The notes under the pieces: generated by a model
Told to the model about the DNA's origin: nothing
Seen by the model: only the letters and a program-made list of their open reading frames with translations
Database searches by the model: none
Part shown: piece by piece, positions 17,389 through 25,338 of the stretch
How the letters are laid out: each line of letters begins with the position of its first letter
Numbering within the stretch: position 1 is the stretch's first letter
Program-made: the position numbers and the translations under genes
DNA from: Sulfurovum sp.
GTDB taxonomy: Bacteria; Campylobacterota; Campylobacteria; Campylobacterales; Sulfurovaceae
Reading direction: 5' to 3'
Length of the DNA stretch: 64,000 bases
Assembly: GCA_024637255.1 (NCBI GenBank)
Contig: JAGXFO010000009.1
Coordinates: 1-64,000 of the forward strand

Positions 17389-17416
17389 AGAGGGATGTCG
17401 CTATGACGAAAGGATG

Positions 17417-17668
17417 CTATGTCTCTTTAAGCTCATCTAGCGTAGGCAGTCCAAAATTATAATTGTCTCTTTTTTTAAATTCTATCTCATAATCCAAGGT
17501 ATCCAAGATGATATCTAGGGTTTTAACAGAAACAGATCCCATTTGTCCCCGCTCCAGCTTCCCCAGTGTTACTCTGGATATGGAGGCAATATTTGCCAGC
17601 TGCTCCTGTGTCAGATCTTTCTCTTTTCTGAGTTCTTTAACTTTTTGTCCAATGTCGAATAACTTCAT
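17417..17668 (-). CDS. hipB: HipB-like helix-turn-helix antitoxin
   Basis: An 83-residue Xre-type DNA-binding protein: IGQKVKELRKEKDLTQEQLA then ASISRVTLGKLERG form the helix-turn-helix, and a short tail (NYNFGLPTLDELKET) could reach the toxin. The family binds its own operator and neutralises the HipA kinase. It starts within the 3' end of hipA, overlapping by 32 bases, so the antitoxin is encoded after the toxin, the reverse of the E. coli hipBA order. No separate promoter is visible in front of it. Confidence 0.85.
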   Translation of the reverse strand: MKLFDIGQKVKELRKEKDLTQEQLANIASISRVTLGKLERGQMGSVSVKTLDIILDTLDYEIEFKKRDNYNFGLPTLDELKET

Positions 17669-18851
17669 CCGGTATCTCCTTATAGCTTTTTTCCGTAAGT
17701 GACAACTTCCAGCTCTCTATCATTTTAATGCCTATATCTTTAAAGAGTGGATTTTCAATCATATATTTTTCAAGCTCTTCCATGATTTTCAACAAAGCAC
17801 TTTTGCACTCCCCATAGAGAAGAGTGGCACTGCTTAAAGATAAATAACAGTGATTGGTTCCAAATTTTATGAGTTCATTTTTACCAAACCAAAGCTTTTT
17901 CCCGAACATGGTTAAAGCAGGTTTGTCTTTAAAAATATAGGCGGTGGTATTGACTATGTCATAAGCCGGTGCAAAATAGATGTTTTTAAACTCTCCATCA
18001 TAAAGGACACCAAAATTCTTTAGGTGGGCATCCCCATTTTTTAAAAGGTAACTCATGACAATTGTTTTATAAAGCGCTCTCATTGAGGTTTCTTTATCGG
18101 TTGCAACGGCATAAATGGTTTTTGCTATCTGCTCATAGCTTCCGCTGTATTTTTTATCTCTATTTTTTCCCAAAAGAACAAGTACCTCTTCAAAACCTAG
18201 ATACTTGCCATTTTTTTTATCATAGTTAAATTTTTCTACCAATAAAAACTTTTTGTTCTTTGAAAGTTGTGTATCTGCAACATTAACGCCTGCATACTGA
18301 ACGGCTTTCATGCAAAAGTACTCATTTTCTGCAAGATAAGGATACTCCTCCCCCCATGTTTTAACGATATACTCTTTTAGGGACAGGCTCTCTTTGTCCT
18401 TTATGAGTGCTAATGTTTTTGGCTGGATGCCGGATATGGCATTTTTATCTAAAAAAATTCTCAATAACTTTAAAAATGTATCTTCACTGTCGTTATTTAA
18501 AATTTCATCAATATCTACACCATCAAACAACCGCTTGTCAAATTCGCTCTCAAAGGTCAATCGGCTCTCAATATTTGGTGACAAGTATGAAAAGACCAAA
18601 AAATCATTGATGTATCCATACTCCTTGGACAGATGGTTTTTAAACACCTCAAACAGGTAACCCTCAGGAAGATTCATCTCAAATATAGGGTGAAGAGAGT
18701 GCTGCCATAGGTATGAGGATTTTTTATAGGGCATGGTAAGAGAGATGGGAGCACTTTGTTTTATGTAGTTAAAAGCATATTCTCGTTTCTTATCATCAAA
18801 AACAAGTTCACCTATTCGCTCATCATCTAACAACACCCTAATCTCATTCAC
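17637..18851 (-). CDS. hipA: HipA-like serine/threonine kinase toxin
   Basis: A 404-residue HipA-family protein: an N-terminal HipA_N domain (residues 1-100, SLTMPYKK), the SGIQPKTLAL loop (140-149), then the kinase core with LLKNGDAHLKNFG (D274, H276, N279) and APAYDIVNT (metal-binding D298). In E. coli HipA phosphorylates glutamyl-tRNA synthetase; the target here is unknown. The GTG at 18851 is chosen because AGGAG (18858-18862, minus) lies 6 bases upstream and TATAAT (18882-18887) 30 bases upstream. All key residues are present. It leads the hipA-hipB pair. Confidence 0.85.
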   Translation of the reverse strand: MNEIRVLLDDERIGELVFDDKKREYAFNYIKQSAPISLTMPYKKSSYLWQHSLHPIFEMNLPEGYLFEVFKNHLSKEYGYINDFLVFSYLSPNIESRLTFESEFDKRLFDGVDIDEILNNDSEDTFLKLLRIFLDKNAISGIQPKTLALIKDKESLSLKEYIVKTWGEEYPYLAENEYFCMKAVQYAGVNVADTQLSKNKKFLLVEKFNYDKKNGKYLGFEEVLVLLGKNRDKKYSGSYEQIAKTIYAVATDKETSMRALYKTIVMSYLLKNGDAHLKNFGVLYDGEFKNIYFAPAYDIVNTTAYIFKDKPALTMFGKKLWFGKNELIKFGTNHCYLSLSSATLLYGECKSALLKIMEELEKYMIENPLFKDIGIKMIESWKLSLTEKSYKEIPDEVIRHWTKS

Positions 18852-18881
18852 AAAATACTCCTAAAGATAAATTTACTTATC

Positions 18882-18887
18882 ATTATA
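18882..18887 (-). promoter_or_regulatory. -10 box of the hipA-hipB operon
   Basis: TATAAT on the minus strand, about 31 bases before the hipA GTG and 20 before its AGGAG site. This cassette therefore has its own promoter and does not need a leader copy. Confidence 0.55.
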
Positions 18888-18941
18888 GTACATTTTTTGC
18901 TAAATGAAAAGTGTATTTTACATTTTAAGTCCTACCAACGA

Positions 18942-18973
18942 GATTGCCGCGTCGCTTCGCTCATCGCAATGAC
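18942..18973. repeat. Dispersed 32-nt repeat, single copy
   Basis: One complete unit between hipA and rfbB, 20 bases from a truncated leader copy (E, about 18994-19020). It carries CTCATCG instead of CTCCTCG. Confidence 0.85.
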
Positions 18974-18993
18974 AGAGGGGTCAGTGTCATTTT

Positions 18994-19020
18994 CGGCTTT
19001 GAGCTTCATTGGCGGGGTGT
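18994..19020 (-). repeat. Leader element copy E, truncated, overlapping the rfbB stop
   Basis: Matches only the outer end of the leader: GGCTTTGAGCTTCATT...GGGGTGTAAG. The rfbB TGA (19006-19008) lies inside it, and the last rfbB codons share the CTTACACCCC sequence found outside copy A at 12740-12750. This points to an ancestral order rfbB - leader - regulator, since split by the cassettes. Confidence 0.6.
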
Positions 19021-20106
19021 AAGTAAACTGTTTACTTGATACTTTTCCAAATACCACTCAACTGTCTTCACAATGCCTGTGTCAAATGTTTCGTCTGCCC
19101 TCCATCCCAGTTGGGTTTCAAGTTTTGTTGCATCGATAGCATAGCGTCTATCGTGTCCGGCTCTGTCTTCTACGAAAGTGATAAGTTCTTTATAGGAAGA
19201 GATAGATTGCTTCGTTGCACCCGCAATGACGTTTTGTGGAGGAACTTTTTCATCAAGGATTGCGCATATGCTATCCACTATCTGCAGATTGGTTCGCTCA
19301 TTGCGTCCGCCAATGTTGTAGACTTCTCCAGTTTTACCTGTGTGGTACACTATATCTATCCCTTTGCAGTGATCCAGTACATAGAGCCAGTCGCGGATGT
19401 TTTTGCCGTCACCGTAGATAGGGATACTCTCTCCCGCTAGCGCTTTTCGAATGATGGTCGGGATGAGCTTTTCATCATGCTGTTTTGGACCGTAGTTGTT
19501 TGAGCAGTTGGTGATGACGGTGTTGAGCCCGTAGGTTTCTTGGTAGCTTCGCACTATCATGTCGCTAGATGCTTTGGACGCTGAGTAAGGAGAGTTCGGT
19601 GCGTAGGGGGTTTTTTCTGTAAAAAGTCCAGTTTCGCCTAGCGTACCGTAAACTTCGTCTGTTGAGATATGATGAAAGCGAGGGAGTAGATTGCTTCGTT
19701 CCTCGCAATGACGGTATTGTTCTTTGTAGACAAATGGTTTGTCCATCCAGTACTTTTGAGCCACATCTAGTAGGGTAAAAGTGCCCGTTACATTCGTCTC
19801 TATGAATACACCCGGGTTTTTGATGGAGTTATCGACATGGGACTCTGCTGCGAAGTGGATGACACCTTGGATGTCATATTCTGTAAATAGATACTCTACA
19901 AGTTCACGGTTACAGATGTCGCCCTTGATAAACTTGTATCTTGGATTGCCTTCGCACTCTTTGAGGTTTTCCAGGTTTCCTGCGTAAGTGAGTAAGTCAA
20001 GGTTTACGAGCGTGTAGTCTGGATACTTTTCTAAAAAGTATGGTACAAAGTTTGAGCCAATGAAGCCGGCTGTTCCTGTCAATAGTATGTTTTTGTTATT
20101 TTGCAT
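19006..20106 (-). CDS. rfbB: dTDP-glucose 4,6-dehydratase with two in-frame repeat insertions
   Basis: Second step of dTDP-rhamnose synthesis. It has the NAD motif LTGTAGFIGSNF (9-20), HFAAESHVDNSI, the catalytic HHISTDEVYG and YSASKASSDM (YxxxK), and FVEDRAGHDRRYAID. It is 366 residues, near family length. Two segments do not belong to the family: YRHCEERSNL around residues 131-140 and VIAGATKQS at residues 293-301. Each is the genome's dispersed repeat (19689-19712 and 19205-19230) read in frame. The first sits between the helix after LLDVAQKYW and the strand leading to HHIST, the second in a loop before ITFVEDR. Both are plausible surface loops, so the enzyme may still work. It overlaps the HEPN gene by 11 bases. 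Confidence 0.9.
   Translation of the reverse strand: MQNNKNILLTGTAGFIGSNFVPYFLEKYPDYTLVNLDLLTYAGNLENLKECEGNPRYKFIKGDICNRELVEYLFTEYDIQGVIHFAAESHVDNSIKNPGVFIETNVTGTFTLLDVAQKYWMDKPFVYKEQYRHCEERSNLLPRFHHISTDEVYGTLGETGLFTEKTPYAPNSPYSASKASSDMIVRSYQETYGLNTVITNCSNNYGPKQHDEKLIPTIIRKALAGESIPIYGDGKNIRDWLYVLDHCKGIDIVYHTGKTGEVYNIGGRNERTNLQIVDSICAILDEKVPPQNVIAGATKQSISSYKELITFVEDRAGHDRRYAIDATKLETQLGWRADETFDTGIVKTVEWYLEKYQVNSLLTPRQ
19205..19230. repeat. Dispersed repeat inside rfbB, short form 1
   Basis: A 26-nt version (GATTGCTTCG...CGCAATGAC) in the rfbB coding sequence, read as VIAGATKQS on the minus strand without breaking the frame. Confidence 0.85.
19689..19712. repeat. Dispersed repeat inside rfbB, short form 2
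   Basis: A 24-nt version (GATTGCTTCG...CGCAATGAC) in the rfbB coding sequence, read as RHCEERSN on the minus strand. It uses a different reading frame of the repeat from the copy at 19205. Confidence 0.85.
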
Positions 20107-20539
20107 TGTTTATCTCTTCTATATAATTTAAAGTATTTTCAATAATAATGATTAATTTTTCACAGTATTGCAAAACTTCATCAAATACTTCAACTAAATC
20201 ATCTTCAATGTATTCGTGGGCTATCGTGTTTCGTACATCTTTCATGATCCTGAGCTCTTCTATGTCCTCAAACAATCCTCTTTTATGGGCATTGTTTACT
20301 ACATCTATGAGTGTTCCTTGATTTTCAAATTCATATTCATCAAGTGTTCTAAAAATCTTTCTAATTAAAAAATCTATACCTCTGCTATATCTACTGCAAA
20401 GTGTCTCAAATTTGCCAAATTCTTCTATGGTATACTCTTTCTTTATTCCTATTTTAGAACACTCATCAAAAGATATTTGGATCCATGATAGTTGTTTTTG
20501 GAGTAAGATCTTATCTTGTAAAAGTTTTTCAAGCATCAT
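20096..20539 (-). CDS. hepT: HEPN-domain toxin of an MNT-HEPN pair (HepT-like)
   Basis: A 147-residue all-helical protein with the HEPN RNase motif R-x4-H as R103-N-T-I-A-H108 (DVRNTIAHEYIED). HEPN proteins paired with a minimal nucleotidyltransferase are toxins that cleave RNA and are silenced when the partner AMPylates them. The ATG overlaps the MNT stop by 4 bases. The 3' end overlaps the rfbB start by 11 bases, so the pair is embedded in the sugar operon without disturbing translation. Base composition is lower in GC than rfbB. Confidence 0.8.
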   Translation of the reverse strand: MMLEKLLQDKILLQKQLSWIQISFDECSKIGIKKEYTIEEFGKFETLCSRYSRGIDFLIRKIFRTLDEYEFENQGTLIDVVNNAHKRGLFEDIEELRIMKDVRNTIAHEYIEDDLVEVFDEVLQYCEKLIIIIENTLNYIEEINNAK

Positions 20540-20820
20540 AATAAAACCGCCTTTTGAAATATATGTTTAGTAAAAGGATTTTTAAATTCTCCATTATCAA
20601 GAACAATATCAAGCTTTTGTTCGCCAAAATATTTGAAAAATTCTACTCTTAAAATCCGCAAATCTTTTTTTGTTATTTCGTCACTCACAACAAGTAAATC
20701 AATATCTCCACCTTTTTTTGTATCATCTACTCTGCTACCAAAAAGATAAATTTTTGCATTTAAAGAGAGCGCTTTTAATTTATTTTTTAACAAGTCAATC
20801 TGTTCTTGCCCAAGTCTCAT
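20536..20820 (-). CDS. mntA: Minimal nucleotidyltransferase antitoxin (MntA-like)
   Basis: A 94-residue nucleotidyltransferase domain: FGSRVDDTKKGGDIDLLVV carries the G-S (28-29) and D-x-D (39, 41) motif, and KLDIVL supplies the third Asp (71). MNT antitoxins AMPylate the HEPN partner. I start it at the ATG 20818-20820, which overlaps the rfbD stop as ATGA and has GGGAGAG just upstream. A start at 20847 would extend 27 bases back into rfbD without a reason. It is followed by the HEPN gene with a further 4-base overlap. Confidence 0.8.
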   Translation of the reverse strand: MRLGQEQIDLLKNKLKALSLNAKIYLFGSRVDDTKKGGDIDLLVVSDEITKKDLRILRVEFFKYFGEQKLDIVLDNGEFKNPFTKHIFQKAVLL

Positions 20821-21683
20821 TTTCTCTCTCCCATTTTTGTTAGACACTCATCTAAACTATCTTTCCAGTAAGGGATTGTGATATCAAAATCCTCTTTTAT
20901 CTTTGATTTGTTGAGCAAAGAGTAGTGGGGACGGGCAGCGGGAGTAGGGTATTGTTTGGTTTCTATCGGGTTTATCTTGCAGTCGAGTTTTGCCATTCTC
21001 ATGATCTCTTTGGCAAAATCATACCAAGAAAGTACACCTTCATTGGAATAATTATAAATCTCTACGCTGTCATTTTCTATGTTAGGCAATATCTCTAAAA
21101 TGGTTTTTGCTAAATCTCTTGCATAAGTAGGTGTCCCTGCTTGGTCAAATATGACTCCCAATTGCTCTTTTTCCTTGCCTAAACGCAGCATGGTTTTGAC
21201 AAAATTCGCAGCAAAAGAGCTATAGACCCATGAGGTTCTTATGATGATAGAGTTTTCGGAATTTATCTCTTGCAGTGCTTTTTCGCCGTCGAGTTTTGTT
21301 TGGCCGTAAACACTGTTTGGATTGGTTTTATCTGTTTCGAGGTAAGGTTTGAAGTTTTTACCATCAAACACATAATCAGTTGAGATGTGGATAAGCTTTA
21401 TGTTTTTCTCTTTTGAAATTTGCGCTAGGTATTTGACTGCAAGATGGTTTATCCTGTCTGCATCTTCTTGTTCTGTTTCCGCCTTGTCTACCGCGGTGTA
21501 GGCTGCACAGTTGATGATGGTATCTATAAGGTGCGTTTCTATAAAGTTTCTAAGCGCTGCTTCATCACTAATGTCTAGTGTATCTCTGTCTGTAAAGAAA
21601 TAGTTATAGTCATATTCACCTGAGAGTTCTTTTAGCTCAGAACCTAGTTGTCCATTACTTCCGGTTACTAAAACATTAAGCAT
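20817..21683 (-). CDS. rfbD: dTDP-4-dehydrorhamnose reductase
   Basis: Last step of dTDP-L-rhamnose synthesis. The protein begins LNVLVTGSNGQLGSELKEL, the NAD(P)H motif, and has NCAAYTAVDKAE, ISTDYVFDG and YGQTKLDGEKA (YxxxK), RTSWVYS and GTPTYARDLA. I use the ATG at 21681-21683 (288 residues); the upstream ATG at 21713 would only add residues from the rfbC overlap. This start overlaps the rfbC stop by 8 bases. Downstream, rfbD is coupled to the MNT gene rather than to rfbB. Confidence 0.93.
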   Translation of the reverse strand: MLNVLVTGSNGQLGSELKELSGEYDYNYFFTDRDTLDISDEAALRNFIETHLIDTIINCAAYTAVDKAETEQEDADRINHLAVKYLAQISKEKNIKLIHISTDYVFDGKNFKPYLETDKTNPNSVYGQTKLDGEKALQEINSENSIIIRTSWVYSSFAANFVKTMLRLGKEKEQLGVIFDQAGTPTYARDLAKTILEILPNIENDSVEIYNYSNEGVLSWYDFAKEIMRMAKLDCKINPIETKQYPTPAARPHYSLLNKSKIKEDFDITIPYWKDSLDECLTKMGERK

Positions 21684-22251
21684 AGTAATTGACTCCATAT
21701 TCAAATAGATCATTAGTCTCTTTTAGCAGAGATTGGATTTTGTCTTTAGCTGATAGATTTAATTCATCATTATCCAATATCCAGTCGATGCCAAGGCTCT
21801 CATCGTCAAAGGCGATGCCTCTGTCATTTTCAGGAGAGTAGTAGTTGTCTACTTTGTAGGCAAACACTGTGTCGTCTTCGAGCACGACAAATCCATGGGC
21901 AAATCCTCTCGGTACCAGCATCTGTCTTTTGTTTTCTGCATTTAACTCTATGGCGACATGTTTACCGAAGGTAGGTGAGCCTTTTCTGATGTCAACGGCT
22001 ACATCTAAAACGCTTCCTTGTATAACACGAACAAGCTTGGTCTGCGCGGCAGGAGCCAACTGGTAATGAAGACCTCTTAGGACACCTTTTGAGCTTTTAG
22101 ATTCATTGTCTTGGCAAAAGTTGATCTTGTAGCCAAGAAACGCTTCAAGTTTGTCTGCTCTGAATGTTTCTACAAAGTAACCCCTGTCATCTCCATGCAC
22201 TAGAGGTTCGATGATGACCACATCAGGAATATCGGTTCGTATAAAGTTCAT
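21676..22251 (-). CDS. rfbC: dTDP-4-dehydrorhamnose 3,5-epimerase
   Basis: A 191-residue cupin-fold epimerase, family length about 180. Visible are VVIIEPLVHGDDRGYFVET at the N-terminus, FCQDNESKSSKGVLRGLHYQ with the catalytic His region, KLVRVIQGSVLDVAVDIRKGSPTFG, MLVPRGFAHGFVVLED and YKVDNYYSPENDRGI. It is one base from the rfbA stop. Confidence 0.95.
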   Translation of the reverse strand: MNFIRTDIPDVVIIEPLVHGDDRGYFVETFRADKLEAFLGYKINFCQDNESKSSKGVLRGLHYQLAPAAQTKLVRVIQGSVLDVAVDIRKGSPTFGKHVAIELNAENKRQMLVPRGFAHGFVVLEDDTVFAYKVDNYYSPENDRGIAFDDESLGIDWILDNDELNLSAKDKIQSLLKETNDLFEYGVNYYA

Positions 22252-22252
22252 A

Positions 22253-23143
22253 TTATTTTAAACCTTTTGGCTGAGATGCTCTTCTTATGAGGTACTGGCC
22301 GTATTGGTTTTTCTTTAGGGGTTCTGCCAGTGCTAAAAGCTTTTCTTTAGAGATGTAACCCATCTCATAGGCTATCTCTTCTAAGCAAGCTACTTTTAGC
22401 CCTTGTCTGTTTTCAATGGTTTGTATAAACTGGCTTGCTTCAAGAAGTGATTCATGTGTGCCGGTATCTAGCCAGGCAAATCCTCTGCCCATAAGTTCGA
22501 CTTTTAGCCTTGCCTCGTCTAGGTAATCCTGGTTTAGAGTAGTGATCTCCAGCTCGCCTCTGTGACTTGGTTTTACTTCTTTGGCTTTTTTTACAACGTC
22601 ATTGGGGTAAAAATAGAGTCCGACTACGGCATAGTTACTTTTAGGCTGTTCAGGTTTTTCCTCTATGGAGGTGACATTGCCATTTGCTTCAAACTCAGCG
22701 ACCCCATAACGCTCAGGATCGCTTACATAGTAACCGTATACTGTGGCCTTGTTTTCCTCTGATGCATTTTTAATAGATGTTGCAAGAAGTTCTGTGAGGC
22801 CGTGACCGTAGAAAATATTGTCACCCAGAACCAAACATACATCATCTTTGCCGATAAAGTTTTCGCCCAAGATGAAAGCTTGTGCCAAACCATCTGGAGA
22901 AGGCTGAACCACATAAGAGAACTGCATACCTATGTCAGAACCATCACCCAGCAAATCTTCAAATCTCGGCAAGTCATGCGGTGTAGAAATGATCAGCACT
23001 TCTGTAATGCCTGCTAGCATTAAAACTGAAAGCGGATAGTAGATCATAGGTTTATCATAGATAGGGACCAGCTGTTTGGATACCCCTTTTGTGATGGGAT
23101 ACAGTCTTGTTCCGCTTCCGCCTGCTAGGATGATGCCTTTCAT
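22253..23143 (-). CDS. rfbA: Glucose-1-phosphate thymidylyltransferase
   Basis: First step of dTDP-L-rhamnose synthesis and first gene of the operon rfbA-C-D-mntA-hepT-rfbB. It is 296 residues and begins [23 protein letters not shown], with [55 protein letters not shown] and [12 protein letters not shown], all standard for RmlA. The AT-rich gap to the antiporter gene (23144-23232) probably holds the promoter. Confidence 0.96.
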   Translation of the reverse strand: MKGIILAGGSGTRLYPITKGVSKQLVPIYDKPMIYYPLSVLMLAGITEVLIISTPHDLPRFEDLLGDGSDIGMQFSYVVQPSPDGLAQAFILGENFIGKDDVCLVLGDNIFYGHGLTELLATSIKNASEENKATVYGYYVSDPERYGVAEFEANGNVTSIEEKPEQPKSNYAVVGLYFYPNDVVKKAKEVKPSHRGELEITTLNQDYLDEARLKVELMGRGFAWLDTGTHESLLEASQFIQTIENRQGLKVACLEEIAYEMGYISKEKLLALAEPLKKNQYGQYLIRRASQPKGLK

Positions 23144-23203
23144 TTGTTTGCCTTTTTTGTAAAATTTTACTAAAATAGTTCACATATTGTGCTGAGTAGA
23201 CCA

Positions 23204-23219
23204 GAAAGGCGTTCGCCTT
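23204..23219 (-). terminator. Small hairpin after the antiporter gene
   Basis: AAAGGC-GTTC-GCCTTT, a 6-bp stem 14 bases past the antiporter stop. No U run follows on the minus strand, so termination is only a possibility. Confidence 0.35.
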
Positions 23220-23232
23220 TGCTGAACTGTTC

Positions 23233-24402
23233 TTATACTTCAGTATTTTTGGTTTTGTATAGGTATGAGATTAAAAACTTCAGTACACTCATGATGATAA
23301 CACCCGACAACATGCCTGCGACGATGAGCGAGAGGTACTCGTTTTTTGAAATCAGGGTTGCTTCATAGGCAATGGTTGCTATAGCAATGATAAAGGTAAG
23401 AGGCATCGAATCTCCAAGTGCCAAGAGAAATGTTTCTGAGGGGCTAAGGAGTGAGCCGTAGGCAAGAAATGAACTAACAACTCTTACAAAAACCAAAGCA
23501 CTTAAAATAAGCAGTGCATGGTAGAGAATTTCTGCGCTGAAAATCAGGTTTAGATCCATGGTTGTTCCGACATATATAAAAAATACAGGAACCAAAAAAC
23601 CAAATCCGACTTTATGGAGAGTATGGGGAAGGTCTTTTTTGTGTTTGAAAAAGTTCGCTATGTAGATACCAGCAAAAAACGCGCCCAAAACCATATCTAT
23701 ATGAAGGATGCTCATGGTGGAGATGAGCAAGATAAAGAGTGCAGCGCTGATTCTTACGCTTTCTACTTTTGAATCATCCTCTGGCATGATAAACATTCTT
23801 AGTTCGGGAAACCACCAAAACAGGATATTTAGAAGCTTGAAAGAGTAGTAGATAAGAAAAAGCACAACAATAAAAATAGACATATTTTCAAACAGTGCAA
23901 GACTGATGCCGTTATGGATGTATGATTCATAAATGACGATAGCCGAGATACTTATGATCTCTCCAATCACACCGACTGTAAGAACAATTTCAAGCCATTT
24001 GAACTTTTTGCCGTATTCGTTGATGAGTGCCATTATCATCCCAAGCGAGACGATAGGAATAATCACGATATAGACAGGATTGAGGTCAAAAAATATGTAT
24101 ATTCCAATAGAAAGAGAGTAGAGACTGATAAAATAAATAATAGCGCTTTTGAGAAGATTTCCTTTTTGTGCAGCAAATTTTTTGAGATTTATCTCAAGTC
24201 CTGCCAAGAACATCAGGTAGAAAAAACCTATTTTTGCCAAATATTTAAATACCTCATTGTTAGTGTCTAAAAAGCCAAGCCAAACAGCCGCGGAGCCTAG
24301 TAGAATCTCTACAACAACGGTAGGAAGCTTTGTTATTTTGGATAAAACAGGCGATATGACAATTAAAAAAGCGATACCGATAAAAAGGATAGAACTGCTC
24401 AT
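23233..24402 (-). CDS. Kef-type cation:proton antiporter, membrane domain only
   Basis: A 389-residue CPA2-family carrier with about 12 membrane spans (ISPVLSKITKLPTVVVEILLGSAAVWLGFL at the start split over helix 1 and the re-entrant loop; FFYLMFLAGLEINLKKF typical of helix 3; VLGAFFAGIYIANFF later). It lacks the C-terminal RCK/TrkA-N regulatory domain found in KefB/C. The family exchanges K+ or Na+ for H+ across the inner membrane. It stands 27 bases from galU on the same strand, so the two may be one unit. Confidence 0.8.
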   Translation of the reverse strand: MSSSILFIGIAFLIVISPVLSKITKLPTVVVEILLGSAAVWLGFLDTNNEVFKYLAKIGFFYLMFLAGLEINLKKFAAQKGNLLKSAIIYFISLYSLSIGIYIFFDLNPVYIVIIPIVSLGMIMALINEYGKKFKWLEIVLTVGVIGEIISISAIVIYESYIHNGISLALFENMSIFIVVLFLIYYSFKLLNILFWWFPELRMFIMPEDDSKVESVRISAALFILLISTMSILHIDMVLGAFFAGIYIANFFKHKKDLPHTLHKVGFGFLVPVFFIYVGTTMDLNLIFSAEILYHALLILSALVFVRVVSSFLAYGSLLSPSETFLLALGDSMPLTFIIAIATIAYEATLISKNEYLSLIVAGMLSGVIIMSVLKFLISYLYKTKNTEV

Positions 24403-24429
24403 TCCTCAGCCTTTATGCTCTTTGCAGCT

Positions 24430-25278
24430 TCACAATTGTGCCTTTGATCTGTTCGCTTTTTCCTTGTCATAAAAATAATTCGTAGCCTTGACAAACCCAT
24501 CAATAGAGCCACAGTCAAAACGAATACCTTTAAATTTGTAAGCGATGACTTTGCCTTGTTTTGCCTGTTCTAGTAGGGCATCGGTGATCTGTATCTCCCC
24601 CCCTTTGCCTGGCTTAGTTTCTCTAAGGATGTCAAAAATGTCTGGAGTGAGGATGTAGCGGCCGATGATGGCCATGTTGCTTGGCGCTTCTTTAGGGTCT
24701 GGTTTTTCTACCATGTCGGTGACCCTGTATGTATCAGTGGATCCATCTACCAGATATCCGGCTATGACACCGTATTTGTCTGTCTGGTCCATGGGCACTT
24801 CTTCGATGGCTATGACTGAACATTGGTACTTTTCATAGACTTCTATCATTTGCTTGAGTACACTATCGTTTTCATTGGTACACAGATCATCTGCCAAGAT
24901 GACAGCAAAAGGTTCATTGCCTATAAGGGTTTCGCCTGTGAGAATGGCATGTCCCAAACCTTTCATTTCTACCTGTCTTGTGTAGGAAAATGTACACTGG
25001 GTAATCAAAGAGCGGATTTCCCAAAGTAAAGGTTCTTTGCTAGTCCCTTTGATTTGATGCTCAAGTTCATAAGAAATGTCAAAATGGTCTTCTATGGCTC
25101 TTTTGCCGCGGCCTGTAATAATGGCCATTGTAGTGAGTCCTGCTTGAACAGCTTCTTCTACACCATATTGAATAAGCGGTTTAGTAAGAACAGGGAGCAT
25201 CTCTTTGGGGGTCGCTTTTGTAGCAGGTAAAAACCGTGTACCGTAACCGGCTGCGGGGAATAAACATTTTTTTATCAT
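24430..25278 (-). CDS. galU: UTP-glucose-1-phosphate uridylyltransferase
   Basis: Makes UDP-glucose. The 282-residue protein starts KKCLFPAAGYGTRFLPATKATPKEMLPV in two blocks, the GalU nucleotide-binding motif, with AIITGRGKRAIEDHFD, ILADDLC (metal-binding Asp), VEKPDPKEAPSNMAIIGRYIL and FDCGSIDGFVKA. It sits with galE and the phosphohexomutase gene, forming a UDP-hexose supply group. Confidence 0.95.
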   Translation of the reverse strand: MIKKCLFPAAGYGTRFLPATKATPKEMLPVLTKPLIQYGVEEAVQAGLTTMAIITGRGKRAIEDHFDISYELEHQIKGTSKEPLLWEIRSLITQCTFSYTRQVEMKGLGHAILTGETLIGNEPFAVILADDLCTNENDSVLKQMIEVYEKYQCSVIAIEEVPMDQTDKYGVIAGYLVDGSTDTYRVTDMVEKPDPKEAPSNMAIIGRYILTPDIFDILRETKPGKGGEIQITDALLEQAKQGKVIAYKFKGIRFDCGSIDGFVKATNYFYDKEKANRSKAQL

Positions 25279-25338
25279 AGGAAATCCATTTAATTATTTG
25301 CTGCTATTATATCTCATTGGTGCTAAGAGTCTAAGATG

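Larger units (their letters stand above)
17110..17416. other. Gene-free stretch with leader copy D and two repeats
   Basis: These 307 bases between the PRTase-like gene and hipB hold the internally deleted regulator copy D (about 17131-17302) and two 32-nt repeats (17319-17350 and 17357-17388). I see no gene here. Confidence 0.8.

Noticed and set aside
23144..23232. Small gene between rfbA and the antiporter
   Set aside because: Only AT-rich sequence and one short hairpin are seen; no frame with a start and ribosome site.
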